Part shown: positions 26,578-35,893 of the stretch, piece after piece
How the letters are laid out: every line of letters starts with the position of its first letter
Numbering within the stretch: position 1 is the first letter of the stretch
Origin: Aquibacillus albus
Lineage (GTDB): Bacteria; Bacillota; Bacilli; Bacillales; Amphibacillaceae
DNA: 64,000 bases
NCBI RefSeq assembly: GCF_016908325.1
Contig: NZ_JAFBDR010000005.1
Span: forward strand, 1 to 64,000
Reading direction: 5' to 3'
Translations under genes and position numbers: made by a program
Notes under the pieces: generated by a model
The model's database searches: none
Told to the model about the DNA's origin: nothing
Seen by the model: the letters and a program-made list of their open reading frames with translations, nothing else

Positions 26578-28492
26578 GTAATCTTTCCTCCTTTGGTAAA
26601 GAAGTCCTTTTTAAAACACTAATCGCTAATGGTGGTACAGTTATTTCTATATGTTGGTCCTGTGAATGCCAAGGGGTTGATATCGATTCTAATTGCATCC
26701 CATTCGTTTGCCCTGAGCCTCCAAAATGCTTCGCATCACTCGAAAATATTTCCTTATATGTCCCAGCCTTTGGAACTCCTACTTTATATTGGTGATACAC
26801 TACTGGCGTAAAGTTGCAAACAATGACCAATTGATCAGTTGATGATCGGCTATTTCGAATAAAAGAGATAATGCTTTGTTCATAATTATTTGCATCAATC
26901 CACTCAAAACCATCCTGCTTATGGTCTAACTCCCATAATGCGGGACTATCTTTATAAAACTGATGTAATTGCTTTACATAATTTGAGGTTTGTACATGGG
27001 AGTCAAAATCGAACAGTTCCCAATCTAAATCCTCCAAATCCTTCCACTCATCAAACTGAGCAAATTCAGTACCCATAAATAATAATTTCTTTCCAGGATG
27101 GGTAAACATATAGCCTAAAAAAACTCGTAAATTAGCAAATTTCTGCCAGTAGTCACCTGGCATTTTATTTAATAGTGATTTTTTCCCATGTACAACTTCG
27201 TCATGAGAGATTGGTAAAACAAAATTTTCAGAAAAGGCGTAAAATAAAGAGAAGGTAATTAATTTATGGTGGTATTTCCGGTGAATGGGGTCCATTTCCA
27301 TATACCGAAGCATGTCATTCATCCAACCCATGTTCCATTTATAGTTGAATCCAAGCCCTCCAATGTAGGTAGGAGCACTTACTAATGGCCAAGAGGTAGA
27401 CTCTTCTGCCATCATAAGCACATCGGGAATTTCTTCAAAGATTGATTCATTCAATTTCTTAATAAAAGAAACTGCTTCCAAATTTTCTCTTCCTCCAAAT
27501 TCATTAGGTTCCCATTCTCCAGACTCTTTGCAATAGTCCAAATAAAGCATACTAGCTACCGCATCAACACGCAGACCATCAAGATGATACTCCTTCAGCC
27601 AATAAATGGCGTTAGAGATGAGAAAGCTTTGTACTTCGTTTCTACTAAAATCAAAACTGAGTGTTCCCCACATCGATTTTTCTGCTTTACTAGGGTTCTC
27701 GTATTCGTATAATGCTTCACCATCAAACCTTCTCAACCCATGGGCATCCTTACAAAAGTGACCAGGTACCCAATCCAAAATAATTCCTATTCCATTTTGA
27801 TGACATTGATCCACAAAATACCTAAAATCGTCAGGCGACCCATAACGAGAAGTAACAGAATAATACCCCGTCGCTTGATATCCCCACGACCGATCATAAG
27901 GGTGCTCAGTTAATGGTAAAAGCTCGATATGCGTATATCCTAATTCTTTGACATAAGGAATCACCATATCCGCATAGTCACGATATGTATAATACTCTTC
28001 CTCCCGAATATTCTTCCAAGAACCTAAATGAAGTTCATAAATAGAAATAGGAGATTCATAAAAATTCACTTTGCTCCGACGTTCCATCCATTCCTTGTCT
28101 TTCCAAGTATATTGATCCAATGGATAAACAACAGAAGCAGTATTGGGGCGAAGTTCACTAGAAAATGCATAGGGATCTGCCTTCAGAACTAAATGCCCAT
28201 GTCTAGTTAAGATTTCATATTTATAGATGGTACCGCTTTCTAAATCAGGAATAAACACATACCACAAACCATTGTCATTGATTTTTTCCATTGGGTGCTT
28301 ATTTCCATTCCAATCATTGAACATGCCTACGACACTCACTTGTACCGCATTTGGCGCCCATAAAACAAATCGCACCCCATTCTTCCCATCTTGCTTATCA
28401 ACATGGGCTCCTAAAAGCTGATAGCTATGTCGGAGATTCCCTTGATGGAATAGATACATGTCATACTCCAATACTTGTTGCTCAACTAGCAC
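26567..28492 (-). CDS. glgB: 1,4-alpha-glucan branching enzyme
   Basis: A 641-residue GH13 branching enzyme with an N-terminal CBM48 (about 20-110) and catalytic regions [18 protein letters not shown] (nucleophile), MMAEESTSW (acid/base) and [10 protein letters not shown]. It creates alpha-1,6 branches in glycogen and heads the glgB-C-D-A-P operon. The GTG at 28492 has GGTGAGG very close; the ATG at 28459 (MYLFHQGN) has TTGGAG six bases upstream and is a credible alternative. Confidence 0.95.
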   Translation of the reverse strand: MLVEQQVLEYDMYLFHQGNLRHSYQLLGAHVDKQDGKNGVRFVLWAPNAVQVSVVGMFNDWNGNKHPMEKINDNGLWYVFIPDLESGTIYKYEILTRHGHLVLKADPYAFSSELRPNTASVVYPLDQYTWKDKEWMERRSKVNFYESPISIYELHLGSWKNIREEEYYTYRDYADMVIPYVKELGYTHIELLPLTEHPYDRSWGYQATGYYSVTSRYGSPDDFRYFVDQCHQNGIGIILDWVPGHFCKDAHGLRRFDGEALYEYENPSKAEKSMWGTLSFDFSRNEVQSFLISNAIYWLKEYHLDGLRVDAVASMLYLDYCKESGEWEPNEFGGRENLEAVSFIKKLNESIFEEIPDVLMMAEESTSWPLVSAPTYIGGLGFNYKWNMGWMNDMLRYMEMDPIHRKYHHKLITFSLFYAFSENFVLPISHDEVVHGKKSLLNKMPGDYWQKFANLRVFLGYMFTHPGKKLLFMGTEFAQFDEWKDLEDLDWELFDFDSHVQTSNYVKQLHQFYKDSPALWELDHKQDGFEWIDANNYEQSIISFIRNSRSSTDQLVIVCNFTPVVYHQYKVGVPKAGTYKEIFSSDAKHFGGSGQTNGMQLESISTPWHSQDQHIEITVPPLAISVLKRTSLPKEERLHEK

Positions 28493-28941
28493 ACCCTCAC
28501 CTCATTTCAAAATATTGTCAGCTTATAATACTTGTTTAAAAAGTTATTAAATGAGAAACTCTACAATACTATCACACGCATCATAAACAACTATTTGATG
28601 CTTCTCTTATAATTATAAATTCATAGAGTAGTGATAACAATTTAAACTCTACACGAAATTTCGAGGAAGTTTATCGATTTTTGTCTTTTGATGGAATTTT
28701 ATCTGAACGACGAATAAAAAGGTGATTAGAACGCAATTCCACTGCACTTCTTCATGTAATTTATTGTCGACAAAAACATTGAACATTGAGAGAAAATATG
28801 TAAACAAAATACGAATAAGCCTAATTTCTCAAATTTTCAAGTAGGAAATTAGGCTTTTATTCTTTCTGTCAATGGTCTTAGGGTCCGAAATCCCCAGTTT
28901 TTCCTTTTTCGAATGTTACACCGGAATAAATTTCTCCCATT
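28493..28941. other. Intergenic region upstream of the glg operon
   Basis: AT-rich, 449 bases. Apart from the hairpin at 28815-28859 I see no gene. The promoter of the glg operon must lie here, but no convincing sigma-A or sigma-E pair could be chosen by eye. Confidence 0.5.
28815..28859 (-). terminator. Bidirectional terminator after RNase J
   Basis: AAGCCTAATTTC and GAAATTAGGCTT pair around a 15-base loop, with T or A tracts on both sides. Confidence 0.7.
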
Positions 28942-30603
28942 TTACACTTCAATAATAATGGGAAGAATCATTGGTTTTTTCTTCGTTTCTTTAAAAATAA
29001 ATTGACCTACAGATTTTTTAATGCTTTTCTTAATATCGTTCCACTGACTTTTATTCGCTTTTTGTAAGTCTTTCACTGTTTTGGTGATTAAACGATTAAT
29101 ATCATCTAAGAGTTCCTCGGATTCTCTCATATACACAAACCCTCGTGAAATCGTGTCAGGATTTGATGCAAGCTTTTTGTCTGTTTTATTCATCGTTAAC
29201 ACAATGACGAGCATTCCATCTTCGGAAAGCTGTTTACGATCACGTAAGACAATGTCACCAACATCTCCATCTCCTATTCCATCGACATAGGTATTGCCTG
29301 CTGGTACTTTTCGAGTCTGACGTGCGTCGCTATTTTCTATATCCACGACATCTCCATTATTTAAAATAAAGGTATTTTCATGTTCAACTCCTACAGATTC
29401 AGCTAACAAACGATGCTGATAGAGCATTCGCAATTCACCATGAATCGGTATAAAATATTTGGGTTGCATTAATGTCAACATTAGCTTTAAGTCTTCCTGG
29501 TAACCATGCCCAGAAACATGCATACCTGATGCACTGCCTGATCCATAAATTACATTTGCTCCCAAAGAAAACAAGTTATCAACAATCTTAGAAACATTCT
29601 TTTCATTACCTGGAATAGGACCGGCCGCTAAAATTACTGTATCCCCAGCCAAAACCTCTGCACCACGAAAGTTTCCTGTGGACAAACGTGACAGTGCAGC
29701 AAGCGGTTCTCCTTGGCTTCCGGTACAAAGAATAGCAACATTCTCCGGTGCAAAGTCATTGATTTGATCCTTATCAATTAACATATCATCAGGTATATCT
29801 ATATATCCACGTTTCATGGCAACGTCTACTACATTGACCATACTTCTTCCTAGTAATGCAAGCTTTCGATCCGTTTTTATCGAAGCATTAACCACCTGCT
29901 GAATACGATTTATATTGGACGCAAAGGTGGATACAAACACCTTACGACTGGCCTTTAAAAATGCTTCTTCTACGTGTTCCTCTACAATTTGTTCAGATGG
30001 CGTTAACCCTGGTCGTTCCGCATTGGTACTTTCCGATAAAAGAAGTAAGACACCTTCTTTGCCTATTTCGGCCATTTTGTGAATTTCAGAATGTTCATTA
30101 TTGGCCGGTGTTAAATCAAACTTGAAATCACCTGTATGAACAATGTTCCCCTGTGGTGTACGGAACACAAGTCCTAAACAATCAGGAATACTATGATTTA
30201 CTTTAAAAAAGTTAACCTTGATATCATTAAAATTTAAGTTTGTATCTGAATTAATTTCATGTATTTCTGTTTCCCTCAAGATTTTATGCTCTTTTAATTT
30301 TAATTCAATTAAACCGAGCGTAAACCGAGTCGCATAAACAGGTACATTTATTTTTTTCAGGAAGAAAGGAATGCCACCAATATGGTCCTCATGTCCATGA
30401 GTAATAATTAAAGCCCTAATTTTATCTTTATTTTCCTCTAAATATGTAACGTCAGGAATAATCAAATCGATGCCTAACAAGCTCTCATCCGGAAATTTAT
30501 TCCCACAATCGATAATAAATATATCATGATCGTATTCAATGGCATACATGTTTTTCCCAATCTCATGCAAACCGCCTAATGCGAAAACTGATATTGTGCT
30601 CAC
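28942..30603 (-). CDS. Ribonuclease J
   Basis: A 553-residue metallo-beta-lactamase/beta-CASP nuclease. The catalytic ITHGHEDHIGGIP motif (about residues 68-80) is intact, followed by HTGDFKFD, the beta-CASP domain (STFASNINRIQQV, GRSMVNV) and ISRGFVYMRE near the C-terminus. RNase J trims RNA 5'-to-3' and cuts internally in Firmicutes mRNA decay. The full set of metal ligands argues for an active enzyme. It is monocistronic, so whether it is the J1, J2 or an extra paralogue cannot be decided here. Confidence 0.92.
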   Translation of the reverse strand: MSTISVFALGGLHEIGKNMYAIEYDHDIFIIDCGNKFPDESLLGIDLIIPDVTYLEENKDKIRALIITHGHEDHIGGIPFFLKKINVPVYATRFTLGLIELKLKEHKILRETEIHEINSDTNLNFNDIKVNFFKVNHSIPDCLGLVFRTPQGNIVHTGDFKFDLTPANNEHSEIHKMAEIGKEGVLLLLSESTNAERPGLTPSEQIVEEHVEEAFLKASRKVFVSTFASNINRIQQVVNASIKTDRKLALLGRSMVNVVDVAMKRGYIDIPDDMLIDKDQINDFAPENVAILCTGSQGEPLAALSRLSTGNFRGAEVLAGDTVILAAGPIPGNEKNVSKIVDNLFSLGANVIYGSGSASGMHVSGHGYQEDLKLMLTLMQPKYFIPIHGELRMLYQHRLLAESVGVEHENTFILNNGDVVDIENSDARQTRKVPAGNTYVDGIGDGDVGDIVLRDRKQLSEDGMLVIVLTMNKTDKKLASNPDTISRGFVYMRESEELLDDINRLITKTVKDLQKANKSQWNDIKKSIKKSVGQFIFKETKKKPMILPIIIEV

Positions 30604-30720
30604 AATTATGCCCTCCCAGTTAAAAATAGTATTTCTAGTATGCCCGATTGATAAGAGAGCATTCCATGGTGGTATATTTCATCACTAAAAATATCCACGT
30701 AACGCTTTGAGAGAACTAAT

Positions 30721-30755
30721 AAAAAAAGATCTGGACAATTATCCAGATCTTTTTC
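30721..30755 (-). terminator. Terminator of rnpB
   Basis: AAAAAGATCTGGA and TCCAGATCTTTTT form a perfect stem followed by T residues on the minus strand. Confidence 0.9.
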
Positions 30756-30769
30756 TCATCTTCCAATTT

Positions 30770-31187
30770 ATACCTCATATAAACCTTCGTAAGCCGTGTT
30801 CTGTTCATCTCGTGCTACTGACGGACAATTGTCCTTGCACATAGATGGAGAATCATCTATCTCACCACTTAAGTGATGGCGTCTTTTTGGTTCTGCTTTC
30901 CGCAAGACGCTTCCCCTACCTAATTTGGGTTGCTCGCTCGTGGGGTTTACCTCGTTCCACCTTCAATGTTTCCATTGAAGCTCCGTCACTGTGGCACTTT
31001 CAAGGTATTCATACCATATCCTTAGGACGTAGGTATTTTCCCTGCCGTCAACAAAGCATTGATGCCTCATTGCCCTGACTATTTATTTCGTCAGGCACGA
31101 ACACTACAGGCATCACAGCCTGTGCGAGCACGGACTTTCCTCACAGATTTTGCATCTGCGCGATTCTCTCCAGCTTATATGATTTTT
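30770..31187 (-). ncRNA. rnpB: RNase P RNA, bacterial type B
   Basis: The minus strand carries the conserved blocks GAGGAAAGTCCGTGCTCGCA, ACGGCAGGGAAAATACCTACG, GTGCCACAGTGACG, GTGGAACGAGGTAAACCCC, ACGAGCGAGCAACCCAAATT and, near the 3' end, AGATGAACAGAACACGGCTT. The sequence is very close to B. subtilis rnpB. The ends were set by pairing CATATAAGC (5') with GTTTATATG (3'). It is the catalytic RNA for tRNA 5' processing. No clear sigma-A promoter was found just upstream. Confidence 0.95.
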
Positions 31188-31195
31188 TATTTGCT

Positions 31196-31225
31196 AAAAG
31201 CTCTACGGGAAAATCCCGCTAGGCT
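31196..31225 (-). terminator. Hairpin between SRP RNA and rnpB
   Basis: CTAGCGGGA and TCCCGTAG pair, followed by AGCTTTTAGC on the minus strand. It may be a second terminator of the SRP RNA. Confidence 0.4.
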
Positions 31226-31230
31226 CCACC

Positions 31231-31250
31231 AAAAACAATGTAAAGCATTG
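31231..31250 (-). terminator. Terminator of the SRP RNA gene
   Basis: CAATGCTTTACATTG followed by TTTTT on the minus strand overlaps the 3' end of the RNA. Confidence 0.6.
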
Positions 31251-31541
31251 GCGCACACCTTTTCTCGAGAAATGTTTCATCATCGTTTCCATCTAGTTAG
31301 CTCAATCTAGACAACCCTACAACACATGAAAGATCTTGTTTACTGCTGCTTCCTTCCAGACCTGACAGGATTCGCAAGTTTCCATTGTGTAGGATCCAAA
31401 CCTCATCACCACTTTTATGGGCACGTATGATAATTCCTTTCCCTCAAAAAGGAATTCAGTCTCACTAGAGCGGATTGTGAGTTCAGGGCACCGCTAGCTC
31501 CCCACTTAGTACGACAATGCGTTATCAACTTGTTTTGTTGA
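31246..31541 (-). ncRNA. ffs: Signal recognition particle RNA (scRNA, Gram-positive long type)
   Basis: The minus strand has GGAGCTAGCGGTGCCCTG, AATCCGCTCTAG, the Ffh-binding domain TGTCAGGTCTGGAAGGAAGC and GGGTTGTCTAGATTGAGC. About 295 nt with the Alu-like 5' domain matches the B. subtilis scRNA form. The ends pair through CATTG and CAATG. It works in co-translational membrane targeting. It is transcribed from a near-perfect promoter and is followed directly by rnpB. Confidence 0.95.
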
Positions 31542-31548
31542 TATTGTT

Positions 31549-31577
31549 ATTATATATCATATTTTCGCAGAAGTCAA
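31549..31577 (-). promoter_or_regulatory. Sigma-A promoter of the SRP RNA gene
   Basis: On the minus strand TTGACT, a 17-base spacer and a perfect TATAAT. Confidence 0.9.
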
Positions 31578-31813
31578 CCTATAAGTTGAAAAATATTCAT
31601 ATTCTATGATTAATTTGAGCTAGATGAACACAGAACTTCTTTTATGTCGGTTCTCCCTGAACACAAAATATATAATGAACAAAAAATTATTCATTAAAAC
31701 TGGAAAACAGTTTCAGTATATTAATTAGTGAGTTTATAAAAACTATCCTTGTTTCTAAAATTAATTTTTAGAAGCTCATTTATACAACAAAAATTAAAAG
31801 GATGATGTTTAGT

Positions 31814-32086
31814 ATGAATAACCGTCGAGGAATAATGACTACACTTTTAACTGCGGGTGCCGCAAGTGCTGCTATTTATGGTATTACACGAGGTGTTCAA
31901 AACGGAACTTTTCAGCGATTGCCACAAACAATCAATAATGCATTAAACAATCCGCAGGTACAACAAGTTACTCAACCATTGCAAAATATGGCAAATAATC
32001 AAAACGTCCAGCAAGTAGCGGACACTTTGGAAGAAGGCGCAGATAGCATCGAACAAGGTATCGAAAATTTCAACCAAAATTATTAA
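31814..32086 (+). CDS. Small glutamine/asparagine-rich protein of unknown function
   Basis: A 90-residue protein. The ATG at 31814 is preferred because AAAGGATG lies at normal distance; an ATG at 31802 is inside that site. The first 25 residues hold a short hydrophobic stretch (TLLTAGAASAAIYGI), similar in style to DUF3918/YrzQ proteins, and the rest is N/Q-rich with an acidic C-terminus. The function is unknown. A terminator follows. Confidence 0.7.
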   Translation: MNNRRGIMTTLLTAGAASAAIYGITRGVQNGTFQRLPQTINNALNNPQVQQVTQPLQNMANNQNVQQVADTLEEGADSIEQGIENFNQNY

Positions 32087-32186
32087 TTTGTGGACTTGGG
32101 TGATTACGTAATTTTCATGGTCACTAAATGAATGGCGGATATTCCAAATACAATTCGTCTTTTGAAATCGTCTATACAATCACATC

Positions 32187-32231
32187 AAGTAGCCGGAGTA
32201 CTCAATAGTATCTCCGGCTACTTTGCTTTTT
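32187..32231 (+). terminator. Rho-independent terminator
   Basis: AGTAGCCGGAG-13-CTCCGGCTACT followed by TTGCTTTTT. Confidence 0.85.
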
Positions 32232-32356
32232 GTTAAAAGGTGGATTTATGTTTAAAGTGTAATGGGTACGCATAAATAGTGGGGCGGTTACTAAGAATAA
32301 AAACAACAAAGATCATATAAAAAAGAGAATATATTCACAAAAGGAAGGTATAACTA

Positions 32357-32512
32357 ATGGAAAAAGATGAACATTTAAAAAATCAGGTCATCTATATTAC
32401 CAATTCAGAATACGATGAGCTTCACGCCTCGTCTGAGGTATTTAATAAGGAAGAGAAGATTAACACTTATCACCAATCACTGAATGAGGAAGAAACGAAA
32501 AATAAATATTAG
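32357..32512 (+). CDS. Small acidic hypothetical protein
   Basis: A 51-residue protein rich in charged residues (starting MEKDEHLKNQVIYITNSEYD), with AAGGAAGG eight bases before the ATG. I do not recognise a family. The site, start and following terminator support it as a real small gene. Confidence 0.6.
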   Translation: MEKDEHLKNQVIYITNSEYDELHASSEVFNKEEKINTYHQSLNEEETKNKY

Positions 32513-32535
32513 TAACAACCATTATTTGTTCAATT

Positions 32536-32568
32536 ACTAAAAGAGTTGTCCAAGACAACTCTTTTAGT
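32536..32568. terminator. Bidirectional terminator between convergent genes
   Basis: ACTAAAAGAGTTGTC and its exact complement with a three-base loop. It overlaps the last codon and stop of the minus-strand redoxin gene. Confidence 0.8.
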
Positions 32569-33079
32569 TGATTAATTTATTATATTCTTCTTTAATTTCC
32601 TTTGCAGTTTTGTCGAACTCTTCTCCCCAATGGTCATTAGTAGTATTAAACACTACATTTCCTTCTGTATCTAACATCCCATACCCTCTAAAGAAACCAA
32701 CGTCTTCATTTTTTACATCAAATAACTCTGCTATTTGAAGCTCTGGGTCAGAAATAAACGGTAAACTTTCACCAAATTCTTCTTCCAATGCTTGATATAG
32801 TGCCAATTGTTCTTCAGGTGTATCATTGCTGATGATAAACATTTGAACATCAAGTTCATCCAATTCGTCTAAATTTTGGTGCAGCTGAACCAGCTGCTGT
32901 TGGCAAAGACTTCATGTATAAGTTGTGATAAAAAAGAATAGTATTGGTTTCTCTTGAGGAAATGTTACTTCTTCTTCGTTTTGATTTAATAAAGTTAAGG
33001 ACTCTTCTAGTTTGCTTTGTCCACATGCAGTCAGCAACAAAGCAACTGTTACGAGTAACCATATTATTTTTTTCTTCAT
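32564..33079 (-). CDS. Redoxin-domain lipoprotein with in-frame UGA (probable selenoprotein, UxxC motif)
   Basis: One frame of 171 codons runs from the ATG at 33079 to a TAA at 32564, interrupted only by TGA at 32912-32914 (codon 56). Before it: a lipoprotein signal peptide (MKKKIIWLLV, lipobox LTAC with C19). Around it: FFFITTYT-UGA-SLCQQQL, which places UGA at the first position of a thioredoxin-like CxxC active site. After it: a normal AhpC/TSA-type fold (VQMFIISNDTPEEQLALYQ, LPFISDPELQIAELFDV). A hairpin with a GGUU loop lies at SECIS distance after the UGA. Selenocysteine is therefore likely; a nonsense mutation of a Cys codon is the alternative. A conventional reading yields two fragments. 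Confidence 0.75.
32881..32911 (-). promoter_or_regulatory. Candidate bacterial SECIS element
   Basis: On the minus strand, 14 bases after the UGA, GCAGCUGGUUCAGCUGC forms a hairpin with a six-bp stem (GCAGCU/AGCUGC) and loop GGUUC. Bacterial SECIS hairpins present a GGU-type loop 16-37 bases after UGA; here GG starts 20 bases after it. Confidence 0.65.
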
Positions 33080-33111
33080 TATTCAAACCATACTTTCTGT
33101 TTAAATTTTGT

Positions 33112-33191
33112 GTTCCAAAAAGTCGACAAATTAGAAGCAAGCAGGTCGTGGCGACTAAGCTTCTTAGGGACTTTTGAAAACATCCTCTTAA
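33112..33191. repeat. MITE family 1, internally deleted copy C
   Basis: GTTCCAAAAAGTCGACAAAT at one end and GGGACTTTTGAAAACATCC at the other match the ends of copies A and B with most of the interior lost. Confidence 0.55.
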
Positions 33192-33311
33192 AAAAATATT
33201 ATTAAGAACATAAACATCATATCTAATACAGATTCATTTTTCCACTAATATGTTTTACCTAATCATGAAATTAACCAATCTATAATTTCCATTAATTTTC
33301 CTTAGCTAATG

Positions 33312-33356
33312 AAAAAGAGGCTGCCCCAAAAGAAAAGGGTCAGCCTCTTTAAAAAA
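33312..33356 (-). terminator. Terminator of the aldo/keto reductase gene
   Basis: AAAGAGGCTGACCC and GGGGCAGCCTCTTT pair, followed by TTC on the minus strand. Confidence 0.8.
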
Positions 33357-33407
33357 CTTCGACACTCTTTAAATCAGAAATAAATCAAGTTTTCTAATCA
33401 TCATACA

Positions 33408-34328
33408 TTATTTTACTACAGCACTTCGATGTTCTATTGGTACCATATCTAAATTCGCTGCACCAGCATTCATTTCTACCTGTTCAGGACTCTTACATCC
33501 AGGGATCACACATGTTACTGCTGGATGTTGTAGACACCATGCGAGTGCCCATTGGGCCATATCGACTCCTTCAGGTAATTCTGTTTGCTTAATTTGTTCT
33601 ACCAACTTTAATTGTTCATCAACTTCTGCCTGTTCCCTACGTTGACGAACTTTATCTTCGAATTGCACACCAGGTTTATATTTACCACTTAAAAATCCAC
33701 TAGCAAGCGGAACTCTCGCCAAGACGCCTAAATCCTGTTCGATACAAGAAGGAAATACTTCCTCTTCTGGCGCTTTATCCAAGCGGTTATATACAACCTG
33801 AATGGCTTTTGCATTTCGTTCTGTTGCTTGCGCTGTTTGATGGATATTTTTGTTGCTTCCAATAGAGATTCCTAGATTACGAATTTTACCTGCTTGTACT
33901 TGTTTATCAAGCATTGTCCACAGGTCATCATTATCAAAATCTTCGTCCGAGCCTGAGTGGAATTGATAAAGATCAATATAGTCTGTCTGAAGTGCTTTTA
34001 AAGATTCGTCTAATTGCTGACGGACCTCATCTACGCTCCATGCATGCCCCCATTTTTCTTTCCATGAATGACCGAATTTGGAAGCAATCACCCAATCTTC
34101 ACGCTTATCACGAGATATAAAATCTCCAATAAAGCTTTCAGATAGATGGTGCGGGCCATAGCATTCCGCAGTATCAATTAAATTAATCCCTAAGTCTTTT
34201 GCATGTGACAAAATCGCATCGACTTCTACTTGTTTAAAGTCTTTTCCCCAGTCCCCACCAAATTGCCATGTTCCAACACCAACAACAGAAACCTCTAAAT
34301 CTGTCTTCCCTAAGCGTCTATACTTCAT
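33408..34328 (-). CDS. Aldo/keto reductase
   Basis: A 306-residue (alpha/beta)8 NADPH-dependent oxidoreductase. The catalytic residues are visible: Asp and Tyr in LIDTAECYG (about residues 50-58), Lys in VIASKFG (about 84) and His in LYQFHSG (about 120). The C-terminal IPGCKSPEQVEMN segment binds the cofactor phosphate. The substrate is unknown. It belongs to a minus-strand cluster with a VOC protein and a second AKR, suggesting aldehyde or dicarbonyl detoxification, controlled perhaps by the divergent HxlR regulator. Confidence 0.9.
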   Translation of the reverse strand: MKYRRLGKTDLEVSVVGVGTWQFGGDWGKDFKQVEVDAILSHAKDLGINLIDTAECYGPHHLSESFIGDFISRDKREDWVIASKFGHSWKEKWGHAWSVDEVRQQLDESLKALQTDYIDLYQFHSGSDEDFDNDDLWTMLDKQVQAGKIRNLGISIGSNKNIHQTAQATERNAKAIQVVYNRLDKAPEEEVFPSCIEQDLGVLARVPLASGFLSGKYKPGVQFEDKVRQRREQAEVDEQLKLVEQIKQTELPEGVDMAQWALAWCLQHPAVTCVIPGCKSPEQVEMNAGAANLDMVPIEHRSAVVK

Positions 34329-34387
34329 AGCAAAAACTCATCCTTTCTTTTATTTAGAATCTATTTTCTTAATATCTTCACGTTCAT

Positions 34388-34415
34388 GGGACAAGGAACC
34401 TGTCCCCGTGTCCCA
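34388..34415. repeat. REP-like repeat (GGGACA type), copy 2
   Basis: GGGACAAGGAACCTGTCCCC followed by GTGTCCC is an imperfect palindrome of a type often found between Bacillus genes. Confidence 0.6.
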
Positions 34416-34417
34416 CT

Positions 34418-34828
34418 TTAGCAGTTCATGTGTGGTGAAGTTGGAACCAGTTGCATAAATTCGATTCGATTTCCATCTGGGTCTTTTGCCCAGCATTGAA
34501 AATTATCATCTTTTCCTTGTTGTGGTTCTATGTCTAGCGTGACACCATTGGATTTTAAATGATTGGCAATTTCATTAATATCCTCAACTTCAAGACAAAG
34601 ATGATCTACACCAATGGCATCACCGACCGCTTCTGGCTTGTTCTTCCCTCCATAAAACAATTCGATAAATTGTCCAGGAGCAATTTTTATATACTCAATC
34701 CATGGATTATTGTCATCATCTCGAATTTCAAAAGCCCGTTTAAAGCCAAGAACATCACAATAGAAATGAAGTGATTTTTCCATATCCTCTACCTTTAATG
34801 CTACATGTCCAATTCCTTTAATCAACAA
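34418..34828 (-). CDS. VOC-family (glyoxalase/lactoylglutathione lyase-like) protein
   Basis: A 136-residue protein with two beta-alpha-beta-beta-beta modules. It starts IGHVALKVEDMEKSLHFYCD, and residues 70-125 include GVDHLCLEVEDI and DPDGNRIEFMQ. The histidines near residues 8 and 76 and glutamates near 57 and 125 can form the metal site of the glyoxalase I fold. It may handle methylglyoxal adducts; fosfomycin- or bleomycin-type resistance and dioxygenase roles are alternatives. The C-terminal TSPHMNC tail is unusual. Confidence 0.85.
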   Translation of the reverse strand: MLIKGIGHVALKVEDMEKSLHFYCDVLGFKRAFEIRDDDNNPWIEYIKIAPGQFIELFYGGKNKPEAVGDAIGVDHLCLEVEDINEIANHLKSNGVTLDIEPQQGKDDNFQCWAKDPDGNRIEFMQLVPTSPHMNC

Positions 34829-34837
34829 AATCCCCCC

Positions 34838-35782
34838 TTAAGCTAAAATCGATTCAATTTTTTCTTGTACTTCATCGGACAGTTCTAAGTCAACCGCTTT
34901 TACGTTTTCTTCCACTTGGCTTGGACGGCTCGCTCCAATTAAGGCACTTGATACATTAGGTTGTCTTAAAATCCATGCTAATGCCAATGTTGGTAACGAA
35001 ATATCCAATTCCTTCGCCACACCTTTTAGTTGCTCAACTTTATTTAAAACATCCTCTTTCAAAAATCCTTGGATAAAACGATTGATCGAGTCATTGGCTG
35101 CACGGCTATCGTCAGGAATTTGATTCGGTTTATACTTTCCAGACAACACTCCTTGTGCTAACGGTGAAAAGACAACTTGTCCAACACCATATTTCTCACT
35201 AACTGGAATAACCTCTGATTCTATGTAACGATGAAACATATTGTATTGTGGCTGATTGACGACAATTCGATCTAATAGATATTGATCCGCAACACGTACT
35301 GCTTCTTCAATTTGCGCTGCACTCCATTCACTGACACCTGCATATAAAATCTTTCCCTGACGGATGAGATCATCAATTACTCGTAATGTTTCATCTACTG
35401 GAGTTTCTGGATCATAGCGATGGCAATAAAAAACATCGACATAATCTAAATTCATTCGTTTTAAACTGGCATGCAATTGTTCTGTTACATGCTTCCGTGA
35501 TAGACCACGATCATTCGGGCCATCACCCATTGGCCAAAATGCCTTCGTTGTAATCACATAGGACTCACGGGGATACTCTTTCAATGCAGTTGAAAGGACA
35601 CGTTCACCTTCCCCACGTTCATACACATTAGCTGAATCAAAAAAATTAATACCTAATTCATATGCTTTATGTATTGTTTTTTCAGCGGTGTTATCCTCTA
35701 CAGTTTTCCCGTACGTTAACCAGCTGCCTAAACTAATTTCACTTACCTTTAACCCTGACCTTCCTAACCTTCTATACTTCAC
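34838..35782 (-). CDS. Aldo/keto reductase (potassium-channel beta-subunit type)
   Basis: A 314-residue AKR with MKYRRLGRSGLKVSEISLGS, NFFDSANVYERGEGE (catalytic Asp and Tyr), VITTKAFWP (Lys) and YVDVFYCHRYDP (His). The C-terminal ALIGASRPSQVEEN binds NADPH. It resembles YghZ/Kv-beta-like reductases. It is the first gene of the AKR-VOC-AKR cluster and is divergent from the HxlR regulator; operator-like palindromes lie between them. Confidence 0.92.
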   Translation of the reverse strand: MKYRRLGRSGLKVSEISLGSWLTYGKTVEDNTAEKTIHKAYELGINFFDSANVYERGEGERVLSTALKEYPRESYVITTKAFWPMGDGPNDRGLSRKHVTEQLHASLKRMNLDYVDVFYCHRYDPETPVDETLRVIDDLIRQGKILYAGVSEWSAAQIEEAVRVADQYLLDRIVVNQPQYNMFHRYIESEVIPVSEKYGVGQVVFSPLAQGVLSGKYKPNQIPDDSRAANDSINRFIQGFLKEDVLNKVEQLKGVAKELDISLPTLALAWILRQPNVSSALIGASRPSQVEENVKAVDLELSDEVQEKIESILA

Positions 35783-35836
35783 AGCTTTTCCTCCCTCTTT
35801 CGCATTTAATGATAACGCTATCTTTATTGTATAAAA

Positions 35837-35859
35837 ACTACTATCATAATAGAAGTAGT
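35837..35859. promoter_or_regulatory. HxlR operator candidate, box 1
   Basis: ACTACTATCATAATAG followed by AAGTAGT is an inverted repeat with the TACTAT...ATAG core shared with box 2. Confidence 0.5.
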
Positions 35860-35893
35860 GAATTTATTTTAATATAGTTACATAAAGTATATT

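Noticed and set aside
31943..32179. Antisense ORF opposite the 90-residue protein
   Set aside because: No ribosome site, and it is a shadow of the plus-strand gene.
32856..33140. Separate 94-residue basic protein upstream of the redoxin fragment
   Set aside because: It is read in another frame over the lipoprotein signal and redox motif; the UGA-containing frame explains the region far better.
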